A DNA stretch of 64,000 nt. Origin: Peromyscus leucopus. Lineage: Eukaryota > Chordata > Mammalia > Rodentia > Cricetidae. The DNA is taken from the NCBI RefSeq assembly GCF_004664715.2, contig NC_051068.1, positions 50,070,953-50,134,952 on the forward strand. Reading direction: 5' to 3'. This document shows, piece after piece, positions 35,625 through 47,979 of this stretch (its first letter is position 1; each line of letters opens with the position of its first letter). Made by a program: the position numbers and the translations under genes. Below the pieces are notes generated by a model, which searched no databases, was not told the DNA's origin, and saw only the letters and a program-made list of their open reading frames with translations.

Positions 35625-35626
<2 letters not shown>
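34590..35626 (-). mobile_element. Rodent L1 (Lx-like) 3' UTR, split by a solo LTR
   Basis: The plus strand begins gttcttttattgaaaatagattcttttcttatacaatatatcctgattcgag and continues with ctctttatgtctctcattagaaaagaactgg. The L1 resumes after the LTR with agcaggcacaagaatcagagg, gtgcttgctgcttcagtctctgtgaattc and cttctctgatgatgactgaataaatcac. These are antisense L1 3' UTR blocks. The following (TA)n tract marks the upper boundary I can defend. Confidence 0.65.
34834..35216 (-). mobile_element. Solo class II LTR with 6-bp target duplication
   Basis: A 371-bp LTR (34840-35210) with TG and CA ends is flanked by a perfect gaagga duplication (34834-34839 and 35211-35216). Read on the minus strand it starts tgatggggaatgtcttt. 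It shares long blocks with the provirus LTRs at 38-39.7 kb, for example ccagaattctcct, acttcctgcctggc and atttatcaactaatcagagcaa on the plus strand. A single LTR with duplication implies LTR-LTR recombination that removed the internal part. Confidence 0.85.

Positions 35627-35674
<48 letters not shown>
35627..35674 (+). repeat. (TA)n microsatellite, about 24 units
   Basis: A pure alternating TA tract at the edge of the L1 3' UTR fragment. Confidence 0.98.
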
Positions 35675-35675
<1 letters not shown>

Positions 35676-35678
<3 letters not shown>

Positions 35679-36740
35679 CAGGGACCTTGGAGTCTAGCTC
35701 CTAGAAAATGCTCCAGGGTTCAGGTCAGATGCTACAGTGACTCAAAGGGAATTTATGATATATCTAATCTGAGGGTTTACTATAAAAACTAACATGTGTG
35801 CTTTTCCAAACATGTCTCTTTATTGTTCTCCATTTCTTCTAATTCTCTTGTCCTAATTGTCTATAATTTCTTAGGTCTAATCCTCTGTTATAATCCTTCT
35901 GCTTCTCCTCATCTAGCCTAGAATTTCTATTTTTACAGGAGGCTTGGAGTAATAAAAAAATTACAAGAGTTACTTCTCATTGGTCAAAAGCACATTCCTA
36001 AGGTAAATGATTAGGAGACAAGCCATTTACCATGGCAACACCAGGTTTCAAGGTTTCAAGAGTAAGACTGACCAGAGGGAGGAGACACAGTGCCCAGTGT
36101 GTCAAACATTGAGACATAGCTCTTTATCAGCAGATTTGACTAATGAAGAACTGGCATGCTTTTCTTGGGGTGTTTTGTGTAGATAACCTTGGTTAGACAC
36201 CTGCAACTCTGACCTTGTGCAAATTGTAAAGTTTTAAAGTCATGATCTATTTACAAAGGCCTTTAGTCTAGATTGAATATGCTTTGAGGTAAAAAGCTGT
36301 GTGCAGTTAGTATTAGACTGAAGAGAATTGCTATTTTCTTGTGTAATCTGAGCAAAAGGAACAAAGCAAGTTTTTAAGTGTCTACAGTCCTTGTGGGACA
36401 ATAGATCTAGTTATGAAGCATATTCTAGTATATTTTCTATATGTCAAAATTATACAGCTAAATGAGAATTAATCCTCCTGACCATCCACAAATATGTGTG
36501 CCCATAAGATTGAGATTACATGTACACATTGCATGAAAATACATGGTGATGGGGAGACATCATAGCTTTTACTGCACAAGTGAAATTACAGATGAAAGCA
36601 ACCATTTTCAGGGTCAGTGTTCTGTAAGCCTTGCTCATGGAGTGTTACATCAGAGAATAATTCCTCTGGTAGGATGACATCTGAATTATCAATTGCTATA
36701 AGCTGCTATTGCCTCATGGCACACAATAGCTCATGACAAT
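35676..36740. other. No gene seen; probable unclassified repeats
   Basis: The parts at 35676-35780 and 36000-36330 (gccatttaccatggcaacaccaggtttcaagg, ggaggagacacagtgcccagtgtgtc) look like dispersed retroelement sequence. I could not assign a family or ends. Confidence 0.3.
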
Positions 36741-36746
36741 CTTTCA

Positions 36747-36837
36747 TGATATCTATCTATCTATTTATCTATCTATCATCTATCTATCTATCATCTATCT
36801 ATCTATCTATCTAAATATCTATCTGTGTGTGTATATA

Positions 36838-36928
<91 letters not shown>
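36747..36928 (+). repeat. Compound (ATCT)n(TA)n(TG)n microsatellite, about 180 bp
   Basis: Imperfect ATCT units (36747-36822) pass through a short GT/AT transition to a TA tract (36848-36884) and then TG units (36885-36928). Confidence 0.97.
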
Positions 36929-36930
<2 letters not shown>

Positions 36931-37089
36931 CCTGGGATATCTAGTCTCTGGTTAATCGTCAGCCAAGCTGTGTTGAGTATGGGTTATATCTCATGTGGAG
37001 TGGGCCTTAAGTCAAACCAGTCATTGCTTGGCTATTTGCACAAGTCTGAGCCACTATTGCTATGGCGTATCTTGTGAGCAAAAAAAGAG

Positions 37090-37570
37090 TGCAGGTCAAA
37101 GTTTGATGGCTCCTTTGGTGTTAGATCTCCTGGGAGCGAGAAATAAAGATTTTATGGGTGTACTATACTGGGGTTGGGTAAGGACAGGAATAGGAGAATC
37201 AAGCGGAGTTGGGAAGGGTAGAGGAAGAGAATGTGGGGAGAGACAGCTGGACTTGGGGTCATTTGAGGGATGATATAGAACCCCAGTACAGTGGAAACTT
37301 CCTAAAATACATGAAGGTGATCGTAATGAGGTCTTCTAATAATGGGGGTTACTGAGTCCAACTGGGACTTGGTTGCATTTAATTGAGTTGTTTTCTGGAG
37401 GGGGGGGTTAACATGCAAATCCCCAAACAACCCAGCCTGTGCTAATACAATGGATTAGTCTTTGCAAACAGATGGTGGGGCCCCATTGCCAGGGACTACA
37501 TCCATACAACTCATTGAATTTGGAGAAGTCAAGCTGGTGCCAACATAGAGCGTTAACCTCTGTCTTCTAG
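37090..37570 (+). mobile_element. Possible L1-derived fragment
   Basis: A G-rich segment (ggggttgggtaaggacaggaatagg, gggagagacagctggacttgggg) followed by blocks such as gtggggccccattgccagggac. The composition resembles rodent L1 untranslated sequence, but no coding region, tail or target duplication confirms it. Confidence 0.3.
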
Positions 37571-37985
37571 TGTCTTTTGTGTGGGAAGGTACTCTGCATG
37601 CTACAAAAAGAGAAACTAGCAGGGATTTTACATATTTTAAATTTGTAAATATTAAGTTGTGGGATTGTCTTAAAATTAGTCTATATTTTGTTCAAGTAAT
37701 TCACCTAGGAATTGAGGACCCATAATTCACTTAGCCAGACAAAAATGCTGACCTCCATGAATTTTACAAAGCAATTGCGTACTTATAATATATGACCAAT
37801 CACTAAACAATTTGAAACAAATTCTCAAATAATCGTGCAATAGAAAGCTAGTTGTACAGTTTATTATACTTTATTTCTAGTGAAGCTTTTTTATATTATA
37901 GGCAACTACTTGAATAGTAATTTCCAAATATGGCTAACTAGTAGTTCCCGTGGGTATTCTTTCAATCAGGTAGTGAAAGGGAAGG
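37571..37985. other. No gene seen; provirus left flank
   Basis: AT-rich unique DNA up to the provirus target duplication. Confidence 0.4.
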
Positions 37986-37991
37986 GAAAGT

Positions 37992-38379
37992 TGTAGCTAG
38001 AGTTTTCCGCCTTGCCCACAGTCAGGACAAATCTTTGTCACCCGCCAGTCCCACAGCCGCTCCGACCCAACCAAGTAAACACAGAGACTTATATTGCATA
38101 CAAACTGTATGGCCGTGGCAGGCTTCTTGCTAACTGTTCTTATAGCTTAAATTAATCCATTTCCATAAATCTATACCTTGCCACGTGGCTGGTGGCTTAC
38201 CGGCATCTTCACATGCTGCTGGTCATGGCGGCGGCTGCAGTGTCTCTCTGCCTCCGCCTTCTGCTTCCCAGAATTCTCCTCTCTCCTTGTCCCACCTACT
38301 TCCTGCCTGGCCACTGACCAACCAGTGTTTTATTTATTGACCAATGAGAGCAATTTGACATACAGACCGTCCCACAGCA
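37992..38379 (-). repeat. 3' LTR of the provirus (minus strand)
   Basis: 388 bp, plus strand tgtagctagag to ccgtcccacagca, i.e. TG to CA ends on the minus strand. It lies next to the polypurine tract, so it is the downstream LTR. I see no difference from 39311-39698. The 67-residue plus-strand frame inside it is antisense and also occurs in the other LTR, so it is not a gene. Confidence 0.93.
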
Positions 38380-38401
38380 CTTCCCCTTTCTTTTTTTTTT
38401 T
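38380..38401 (-). promoter_or_regulatory. Polypurine tract of the provirus
   Basis: On the minus strand an A-run followed by gaaaggggaag ends exactly at the LTR start tgctgtggg. This is the position and composition expected for the plus-strand primer of reverse transcription. Confidence 0.8.
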
Positions 38402-38601
38402 TAAAGGAAGGTTTTAAGTTTTACACATCTCCAAAGTCAGCTTGGTATATTTGGGAATTTGGGCGTAGCTTCTCTTACTACTTCCTGCTGGAGGGGGGCG
38501 CTGTATCTTATGGGGACACAAAGAAAATTTTAGGATCATGGAGTAGTCCGTGAGACCGTATCATCTGAGCCAGTTGCCTTGAAACGATTCTGGATGTTGG
38601 A

Positions 38602-38880
38602 TCATCTGGGCCATGGTGTCATCGGAGACCTTTCAGGTGGTCTTGGCTGGTCAAACCTGATGTATCTTAATCTGGAACAAATCCATAGCCTCTGACTTTC
38701 TGTGGAAACAAAAGCAGAGCCTCCTTTCCAAAGCAACATATCCTTACATCCAAATTTTGAAGTTAAGGTATCTTTAAAATATACATTTTGGCATAACTCA
38801 ACAGCTTTTGTAATCAAATGTTTCTCTTCAGTTACGAATATCAAAGAGAACATAATCCAGATTCTCTGTGTGGTAGCCAT
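38602..38880 (-). pseudogene. Integrase C-terminal remnant in the provirus (92 aa)
   Basis: This frame lies in the sense orientation of the provirus, about 430 bp downstream of the upstream LTR. Residues 33-77 contain VYFKDTLTS, WKGGSAFVST, RLWI and YIRFD in that order. The spacing resembles the C-terminal DNA-binding domain of class II retroviral integrases. The catalytic core and zinc-binding domain are absent, so it cannot be an active integrase. Residues 1-32 are not clearly related to anything. The frame may survive only because the copy is young. Assignment is by motif only. Confidence 0.5.
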
Positions 38881-39290
38881 CTTTATGTGGCTTATGTTTT
38901 ATATTACCTTGAGCCTATTGCTTTAAACTGCAGCCTTCTAAGCCTGAAACGGCGCTGTGGCTGCTGGCTCCGCCCACTTCAGCCTCCCAACATGGCCGTG
39001 GGACGTTTTCCGCCAGCTCTGGGAGCCATCGTGGGTCTGTGCTTTTATCCAAGCAGTGTGTAGCCCAGAAACCTCTTTTTGTTTTGTACTAGTAAAGGCT
39101 AAATCCACCACGCAGCTTAATGTGCCACTTGCAGAGGCCTCATTCCCGCCAAACTGCAGATCGAGCGCACACGCCAGGAACCCGCCAGTAACTCAAACCG
39201 GCAGCTGCTGCTCATTTGAGAGAGACAATTAGGAAGCTGTTTTTAGCTCCGTTTTAGAATCTTTTCTCAGGTTTTAGGTGGAAACTCTTG

Positions 39291-39308
39291 CCCTCTCGTT
39301 GGGCGCCA
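39291..39308 (-). promoter_or_regulatory. Primer binding site, tRNA-Lys type
   Basis: On the minus strand, two bases after the end of the upstream LTR, the sequence is TGGCGCCCAACGAGAGGG. Its first 12 bases fit the 3' end of tRNA-Lys, as used by betaretrovirus-like class II elements. The remaining bases diverge. This fixes the strand of the element. Confidence 0.8.
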
Positions 39309-39310
39309 TT

Positions 39311-39698
39311 TGTAGCTAGAGTTTTCCGCCTTGCCCACAGTCAGGACAAATCTTTGTCACCCGCCAGTCCCACAGCCGCTCCGACCCAACCAAGTAAACA
39401 CAGAGACTTATATTGCATACAAACTGTATGGCCGTGGCAGGCTTCTTGCTAACTGTTCTTATAGCTTAAATTAATCCATTTCCATAAATCTATACCTTGC
39501 CACGTGGCTGGTGGCTTACCGGCATCTTCACATGCTGCTGGTCATGGCGGCGGCTGCAGTGTCTCTCTGCCTCCGCCTTCTGCTTCCCAGAATTCTCCTC
39601 TCTCCTTGTCCCACCTACTTCCTGCCTGGCCACTGACCAACCAGTGTTTTATTTATTGACCAATGAGAGCAATTTGACATACAGACCGTCCCACAGCA
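39311..39698 (-). repeat. 5' LTR of the provirus (minus strand)
   Basis: 388 bp, adjacent to the primer binding site and therefore the promoter-bearing LTR. It appears identical to 37992-38379. Minus-strand AT-rich boxes such as caataaataaaac (near the LTR start) and gcaatataagtctc are candidate core promoter or processing elements, but none is proven. Confidence 0.93.
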
Positions 39699-39704
39699 GA
39701 AAGT

Positions 39705-42263
<2,559 letters not shown>

Positions 42264-42584
42264 CCTCCCCCCAATCCCTTGTCTCATTCTTCTTCCTCTT
42301 TTCTCCCCTCATATTGTTCACCTCTCCTCTTTGTATATTCCATTTCTTCAAGAGTTAATATTGTTCTGATTTCTGCTGCTTTCATTTTATCTCCTTCTCC
42401 TCCCATTTAACCTGAATGTTTTTTACAAACCTGAACTATTACTCCCTTTTACATGACTATTGTTCGGCGATTCACTAAAAATATTAGGCTCCTATTTTTA
42501 AGTATCAGAAAGAGACTCTAGTTAACACAGTTTTTCACTATATAAATCATTGTCCAATACACATGTTGGGCTTGTGTGCAAATC

Positions 42585-42609
42585 AGGGTCCTCTAAAAGA
42601 ACAGAACCA

Positions 42610-42656
<47 letters not shown>

Positions 42657-42940
42657 TATATTTAACTACCTATTCAACTATAGACTGTGGTTCAGATTGT
42701 GCAGCAATGTCTATCCTCTGATGGAAAAACCAAGAATATGGAGGTTGTTCATCCCAGGAGGCTGGGTGTTTCAGCACTCCTAATCTGGTGATGGAGCTCT
42801 GGGTTTATAAAGAGCTGTTGGTTGTCATTTCTTTGGAATCCAGAATAAGCCTGTTCTAATTATATTGACAGAATGTCTCAGCAACAGGATAGATGAACTT
42901 GTCTGAGAGTGTAAAGGGATTTAGGGTGGGTCTTTTCACC
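42585..42940 (+). mobile_element. Old repeat seeded with a (GT)n tract
   Basis: Begins aaatcagggtcctctaaaagaacagaaccat, then a (GT)n run (42612-42655), then gatatatttaactacc. The opening phrase and the place of the microsatellite match another copy at 51255-51420. The family was not identified, but this is an ancient dispersed repeat rather than unique DNA. Confidence 0.4.
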
Positions 42941-42954
42941 TCAAATAATTTGAA

Positions 42955-43042
42955 TGAGAACTAGGATGGTTATATGAAGGGGGAGTAGGGAGGAAGGGGA
43001 AGCCGGAAATTATGTGATTATAATCTCAAAAATAAAAGGAAC
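42955..43042 (+). mobile_element. L1 3' tail fragment
   Basis: gaactaggatggttatatgaagggggagtagggaggaaggggaag followed by attataatctcaaaaataaaagg, the purine-rich end and A-tail of a rodent L1. No further L1 sequence is visible upstream. Confidence 0.5.
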
Positions 43043-43049
43043 AATCAAA

Positions 43050-43980
43050 TTTTTCATTAAGAGAATCCATCAGAAATGTGCCCAGGAGCTTTGGTTTTAA
43101 TTACAGATATAATGAACATAAAAACCAAATTAGTAATCACAGATTGAGAGACAGAGGTCCCTCAAATTAATGGTCAACTATGAGTAACCAAGGAAGGGAT
43201 GGAGAACAGGAAGATGATAACTAGAGGAGAAATATTTGTAATTTATTGTAACTTGAATATTATTACTGTGCAGGGTGTGTGATGTTCTACCTGAAAAGTA
43301 ATGTTGAAAGCATTTTTTTTTCGTCTAGTTTTACACTGACTTTTTTCTCTAAGATTTTCATTTCATGCATTATATAAGCCAGAGCTAAGCCTATGTAATT
43401 TCTGAATGGAAGGATTTTGGCATGCTAATAATAAAGAATTCTAAACCACAATGTATAGAAAGTCCAAACCATCTGACAATGGCTTGAATTTGAATATTGG
43501 CTTTAACTTATCAAAGTTACAGTGCTGAAGAGTCTTATCTTTTCTGCTTGTGACTCGTAATTACAAAATGAAGGAAACTAATTCTGATTCATAGGGTTTT
43601 TGTGTTCATTTAATGAAATTCCTTACCTGTGTGACTCTTGAACTCATGATTGCATGAATTAGTTTGTGTTTTTCATACATATTTAATAATACAACATATA
43701 TTCAGATCTAGCATGTGTGCTCTAATGTGTGAATAGATGGTGCTCAGTTCACTTTTGCAGTGATGTTTTAATTTACTGTTTAATAAATTAATTCTTCTTC
43801 AAAGAAAAGTTATGTCTTATATAATTCACAAAACTATTATTAAATATATTCAGACATGATAGGTTGGTAATAACATATATACAAATTTAATGTGTGGTCT
43901 TTTTCCTGACAACTGTGCAGATAGGATTGTAAGTAAATATGTGATATCAAAAAAATATAAAGTGGTTAACATTAGAGAAT
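43050..43980. other. No gene seen
   Basis: AT-rich DNA with no recognised element. Confidence 0.4.
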
Positions 43981-43984
43981 TGTT

Positions 43985-44112
43985 AACATTTTGCATCTGC
44001 ATACTGCAATATTGCTTAACTTTTCACCTGTCATTAGATAGTTGGATTACTTTCACACCTTAACCATTGTAAGCAGTGCTGCTGTGATCATGGGCACACA
44101 AACAAGTCTTTA
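43985..44112 (-). mobile_element. Ancient L1 remnant, 3' part
   Basis: The plus strand phrase tggattactttcacaccttaaccattgtaagcagtgctgctgtgatcatgg corresponds to the antisense of the ancient mammalian L1 ORF2 end. It continues at 44705-45080 after a younger L1 tail. Confidence 0.5.
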
Positions 44113-44640
44113 AAAGGAGGCCTCCAAAACTCTAGCACTGCAGATGAGGGGTGTAAAAATTGTAAAACCCAGGCAATCCATGAGTTTTGTGCACGATTGT
44201 GTCTCCTAGAAATGTCAGAAGCTACACCTATAAATTTTCACCACCATGACTGTCAAGTATGAACTGAACAAGGACAATAACAATTGACTGCTAAAGGATA
44301 CAAATGGCAAGCCCACAAGAGATCTACCCCATAAAAACAATTACAGACAGCTAAGAAATGCTGCCAGTGAAAGAAATAGGCATCGAATGATTAGACCACT
44401 TTCTTATGCAATACGAAATGGTCACCCTGGAAATACACACACCGACTGTGCAGGTTGTATTCAGGAATTTGTGTGTATGTAAACATGCATATATGCATAC
44501 AACAACAATTGATGAGAAAAAAAGAGGCCATGAACTTAAAAGAGCCCAGGGAATGCTATATGGAAGATCTCTGAGGGATAAAAAGGAAGAGGGAGATAAT
44601 ACAGTTACACTATAATCTCAAAAAATTAAAGAGGTAATTT
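44113..44640 (+). mobile_element. Rodent L1 3' UTR inserted in an ancient L1
   Basis: Starts near aaaaggaggcctccaaaactc. It includes caatccatgagttttgtgcacgattgtgtctcc and gaagagggagataatacagttacactataatctcaaaaaatt, an L1 tail. The flanks ttaaaaggag and ttaaagaggt could be a decayed duplication. No ORF remains. Confidence 0.55.
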
Positions 44641-44704
44641 TTTTTTTAAAAAAAGCATTAGGTAGCCATTCAACATCTCTGATTTAAATGTAAATACAGA
44701 TGGA

Positions 44705-45080
44705 ATTTGTTTTTTGCCTTTTCTCCTGTTGCATGGTCTTGGATCCCTTGTTAAAAACAAATAAGTTTCAGTGCCCTTGATAGCCAGAGCTTTCTTCTAG
44801 TCTATTTCTTTGGTTTATACACCTTTCTGTCTGTCTTTATGTTAGTGCCATACTGTTTTGGTTATTGTATATTTAAAGTGATGTTTGAAAGCAAGAGGCA
44901 TCAGGTCTCCAGCTTTGTTTCTCACTTTTAACATGTTTGGTTTATTAAGAATCACTTGAAATTTTATGGTGACTTCTTATGTATATGGAAAAAATCATTA
45001 GAATTTTTATTGAGAATTCACCAACAGATTGCTTAAAATAGTACTGAGATCTTAAAATATTCCTCTAATGAATGAATAAA
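44705..45080 (-). mobile_element. Ancient L1 ORF2 remnant, continuation
   Basis: Plus-strand blocks tcctgttgcatggtcttggatcccttgttaaaaac, tctgtctttatgttagtgccatactgttttggttattgta and aggtctccagctttgtttc follow the antisense order of ancient L1 ORF2. It is heavily mutated. Confidence 0.6.
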
Positions 45081-45084
45081 TTAG

Positions 45085-45640
45085 ATTATTTTAATAAAAA
45101 TTATTTACGTAATTTTCAAGATTCTACAGCTGCTTTTGTCAAGTTTCAATATATGGTATTTAAAAATATTTATTATTTAAGTCACGTTTAGTTGTTATTT
45201 TAATAAATTTCTCTTTAAACCATTAATATAGGATATATTTTCCTGAACAGTTTCATAATTAACACAAGGCATCCTACACTGACCAGATAAAAATGAATAT
45301 AATTCATTTGGTAAATAAACAACCTAGGGAGAATGTATTAGATTGTGAGAGATTGGCCTTTCAGTGTTAGAATGGGAGTGTTCCTTGGAGCTATTTCATG
45401 TCATTAGTCTCCCTGGATAACTATGTGCGATGTTAAGCAACACTAACTGAGATAGAGAAGTTATAAAGAATTACACATGAATAATTGATTTTAAAATAGG
45501 TTATCAGGTTATTGTAGAGAACATTTCCTTCAGAACCTTAATGGGGAGGAGGAGTCAATTTAACTAGGTAATTTCAAAAAAGAAATATAGTTTATTTAGG
45601 GTGATAATACAAACCGTTCTCAAATTTATTGTTTCATTTT
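45085..45640. other. No gene seen
   Basis: AT-rich DNA without recognisable features. Confidence 0.4.
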
Positions 45641-45647
45641 TATTATA

Positions 45648-45693
45648 TCGTGTGTGTCTGTGTGTGCATGTGCATGTGCGTGAGTGTGTGCGT

Positions 45694-45736
<43 letters not shown>

Positions 45737-45850
45737 TGATTGTGTGCAAATGGAGGTCAGAGACCAGCTTGTAGAACATGCTTCCCTTCTACTATATGGG
45801 TCCCTAGGATTGAACTCAGGTTGTTCAACTTGGGAGGGAGTTTCTTTTCT
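45648..45850 (-). mobile_element. (GT)n tract and B3-type SINE remnant
   Basis: A GT-rich tract with TGCG variants (45648-45736) leads into caaatggaggtcagagaccagcttg and gggtccctaggattgaactcagg. The latter is the antisense of the 3' part and B box of a B3-group SINE. The tract probably grew from the SINE's simple-sequence 3' end. Confidence 0.6.
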
Positions 45851-45854
45851 GGTC

Positions 45855-46550
45855 CTTATTTTAAGAAATTCTAACAGATACAGCTTTGAATTGAAACTAC
45901 CAATCCATAGTAGGATAATCTGACTTTCTAAAAGTTTGTAAGCTTATTAAGGAATCAGATCATATATGGTTTTGACTTAAACACAGAGTTTATGGAAAAT
46001 GATCTCACTTTCTTTCTTCAGCCTTTGGGCCAATATTAAATAAAGGAGGGTTTGCTCAACTGCCAGTATTACAATCACATGACACTCAGGCTGGTAACTG
46101 AGAGAGTTGACAGGAAGATAAAGTATGTATTATACACATACAGGACAAAGGGATGACTCACTTCCTAGCCAGAGTGCAGTGCGACAGCAGATACCATTAA
46201 AATATTCAGAATGTGATGCAACTGAACAGTGTCAGTTGTTATTTTGGGGAATATTTGTATTAATATTCTCATAGCAGTGCTGACTTTGGGAATCCAAATC
46301 ATGAAAAGCCAAAGACATATTACTTCTGTGTCTGGGAACACACATGATAGATGGAATGAAAGAAAACTTTTTAAAAAGTGTTTGTAAGTTGCTCTTGAAA
46401 ATATACAATAGAAAAAAATGATTAATGTTAGCTTTGTGATTTTCTTGTTCTCCTATTGTCAAGCATATTTAAACTTTAGACTTGTCCAAGTCTTGGCCCA
46501 ATGATAACCAAATAGAAGTTTAAATTACAAGAACCTGGATAAATGGTTTG
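45855..46550. other. No gene seen
   Basis: No recognised element. The 76-residue minus frame at 46232-46462 has no domain. Confidence 0.4.
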
Positions 46551-46552
46551 TT

Positions 46553-46581
46553 TGTTTTTATTTTATTTTATTTTATTTTTG
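46553..46581 (+). repeat. (TTTTA)n short tandem repeat
   Basis: About five TTTTA units. Confidence 0.9.
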
Positions 46582-46972
46582 ATTCCCTGTGCAGTAATCC
46601 AGAGAAGCAAAATTAAAATGTTTTATCTGAAGAACTGATGATATCTTCAAGGAGGATATGCTAACATGTGATCAGAGTGGAATGTAACTTCAGATTTGGT
46701 TAGTATGTGCTCATTAAAGACTACAGTTTTCATGCTGTTATTCTGTTTTGTTCATCTTTCAAAAGTCTTTTGTTAATACTTGCCTGTTTCATCAATGTTT
46801 TTCATGGACTGGAAGGTGAAAAGAAAAAGCAATAGCATTTGTTTACAAATCCCTTCCTCATTTTGATATTCAATAGCATTTATACTTAGTTTGCTATATT
46901 TTTAAAATTTTTCCCTTATGTAAACAATTTCATATTCATCTTTGTTTAATTTAAATATTCATCTTCTTACTT

Positions 46973-47977
46973 AATTCTTTTATGTGCTTGACAGTCAATG
47001 TTAGAGAGGATGTGGAGCAAAGGGAACACTCCTCCACTGTTGGTCGGAATGTAAACTTGTACAACCACTGTGGAAATCAGTATGGCGGTTTCTCAGAAAA
47101 TTAGGAATTGAACTGCCTCAAGACCCAGCCATCCCACTCTTGGGCATATACCCAAGGAATGCTGATTCATACCATAAAGATACATGCTCAGCTATGTTCA
47201 TAGGAGCACTATTTGTAATAGCCAGAACCTGGAAACAACCAAGATGCCCGTCAACGGAAAAATGGATGAAAAAAATGTGGTACATATACACAATGGAGTA
47301 CTACTCAGCAGAGAAAAACAATGAAAGCATGAAATTTGCAGGCAAATGGATGGAACTAGAAAAAATCATCCTGAGTGAGGTAACCCGAACCCAGAAAGAT
47401 AGTCATGGTATGTACTCACTCATAAGTCGATTCTAGATATAAAATAAAGAACAATCAGACCACAACCATAGAACCATGGAGGCTATATATATAGCATGGA
47501 GGTCCCTAGGACGACTGTGGCTTATAATAAATTTTGGTTTTACTCAATTATTGAAAAATAAATAGCCAAATGAATGGAAACACATGAACTATGAACCAAA
47601 GGCTGAAGGGCCCCCAGCTGGATCAGGCCCTCTGAATAGGTGAGACAGTTGATTGGCTTGATCAGTTTGTGAGGCAACTAGGCAGTGGGACCAAGTCCTG
47701 TGCTCATTGCATGAGTTGTCTGTTTGAAACCTGGAGCTTATGCAGGGACGCTTGGCTCAGTCTGGGAGGAAGGGACTGGACCTGCCTAGACTGAGCCTAC
47801 AAGGTTGATCGCAGTCCTGGGGGAGGATTTGCCCTGGAGGAGGTGGGAATGGGGGTGGGCTGGGGGTAAGGGGAGGGGGTGGGAGGGGGCAGAATAGGGG
47901 AACCCATGGCTGATATGTAGAACTGAATGGTATTGTAAAATAAAATAAATAAAATTCTGAATTCTTTTTATGTGCTT
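46973..47977 (+). mobile_element. 5'-truncated L1 with target duplication
   Basis: The insertion (46990-47959) is flanked by aattcttttatgtgctt (46973-46989) and the same sequence with one extra T (47960-47977). It begins within ORF2, includes its C-terminal end, then a 3' UTR with cacatgaactatgaaccaaagg, aggcagtgggaccaag and a G-rich stretch (47840-47895). It ends in an A/T-rich tail with repeated aataaa. The structure is classic target-primed reverse transcription. Confidence 0.95.
47140..47436 (+). pseudogene. L1 ORF2p C-terminal fragment (98 aa)
   Basis: The frame encodes GIYPRNADSY, CSAMFIGALFVIARTWKQPR, WIYTMEYYS-like and KWMELEKIILSE segments, the conserved C-terminal end of L1 ORF2p (the region beyond the reverse transcriptase). 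The endonuclease and reverse transcriptase domains are missing because of 5' truncation, and the frame upstream is broken. It is non-functional and defines the 5' part of the L1 at 46990-47959. Confidence 0.9.
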
Positions 47978-47979
47978 TA

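Larger units (their letters stand above)
37986..39704 (-). mobile_element. Young internally deleted class II endogenous retrovirus
   Basis: A complete LTR-internal-LTR element flanked by a perfect 6-bp duplication gaaagt (37986-37991 and 39699-39704). Both LTRs are 388 bp and appear identical base for base by eye, so insertion was recent. The Lys-type primer binding site and polypurine tract place the element on the minus strand. The internal region is only 931 bp. It lacks gag, protease, reverse transcriptase and env, and keeps a short integrase-like tail. It would depend on proteins from a complete relative. It is the most CpG-rich stretch of the window, as expected for a young copy. Confidence 0.93.

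Noticed and set aside
36733..36928. Regular tandem units that might suggest a CRISPR-like array.
   Set aside because: Units are 2-4 bp with no unique spacers, and the DNA is clearly mammalian.
36733..37077. A 114-residue frame that looks like a membrane protein (Tyr/Ile/Val/Cys-rich).
   Set aside because: It is encoded by the compound ATCT/TA/TG microsatellite, and the hydrophobic look is an artefact.
38178..38417. A plus-strand frame with a 67-residue peptide that also occurs at 39497-39808, which could look like a duplicated gene.
   Set aside because: It lies antisense within the two identical LTRs. The duplication is the LTR pair itself, and no domain or transcript signal supports coding.
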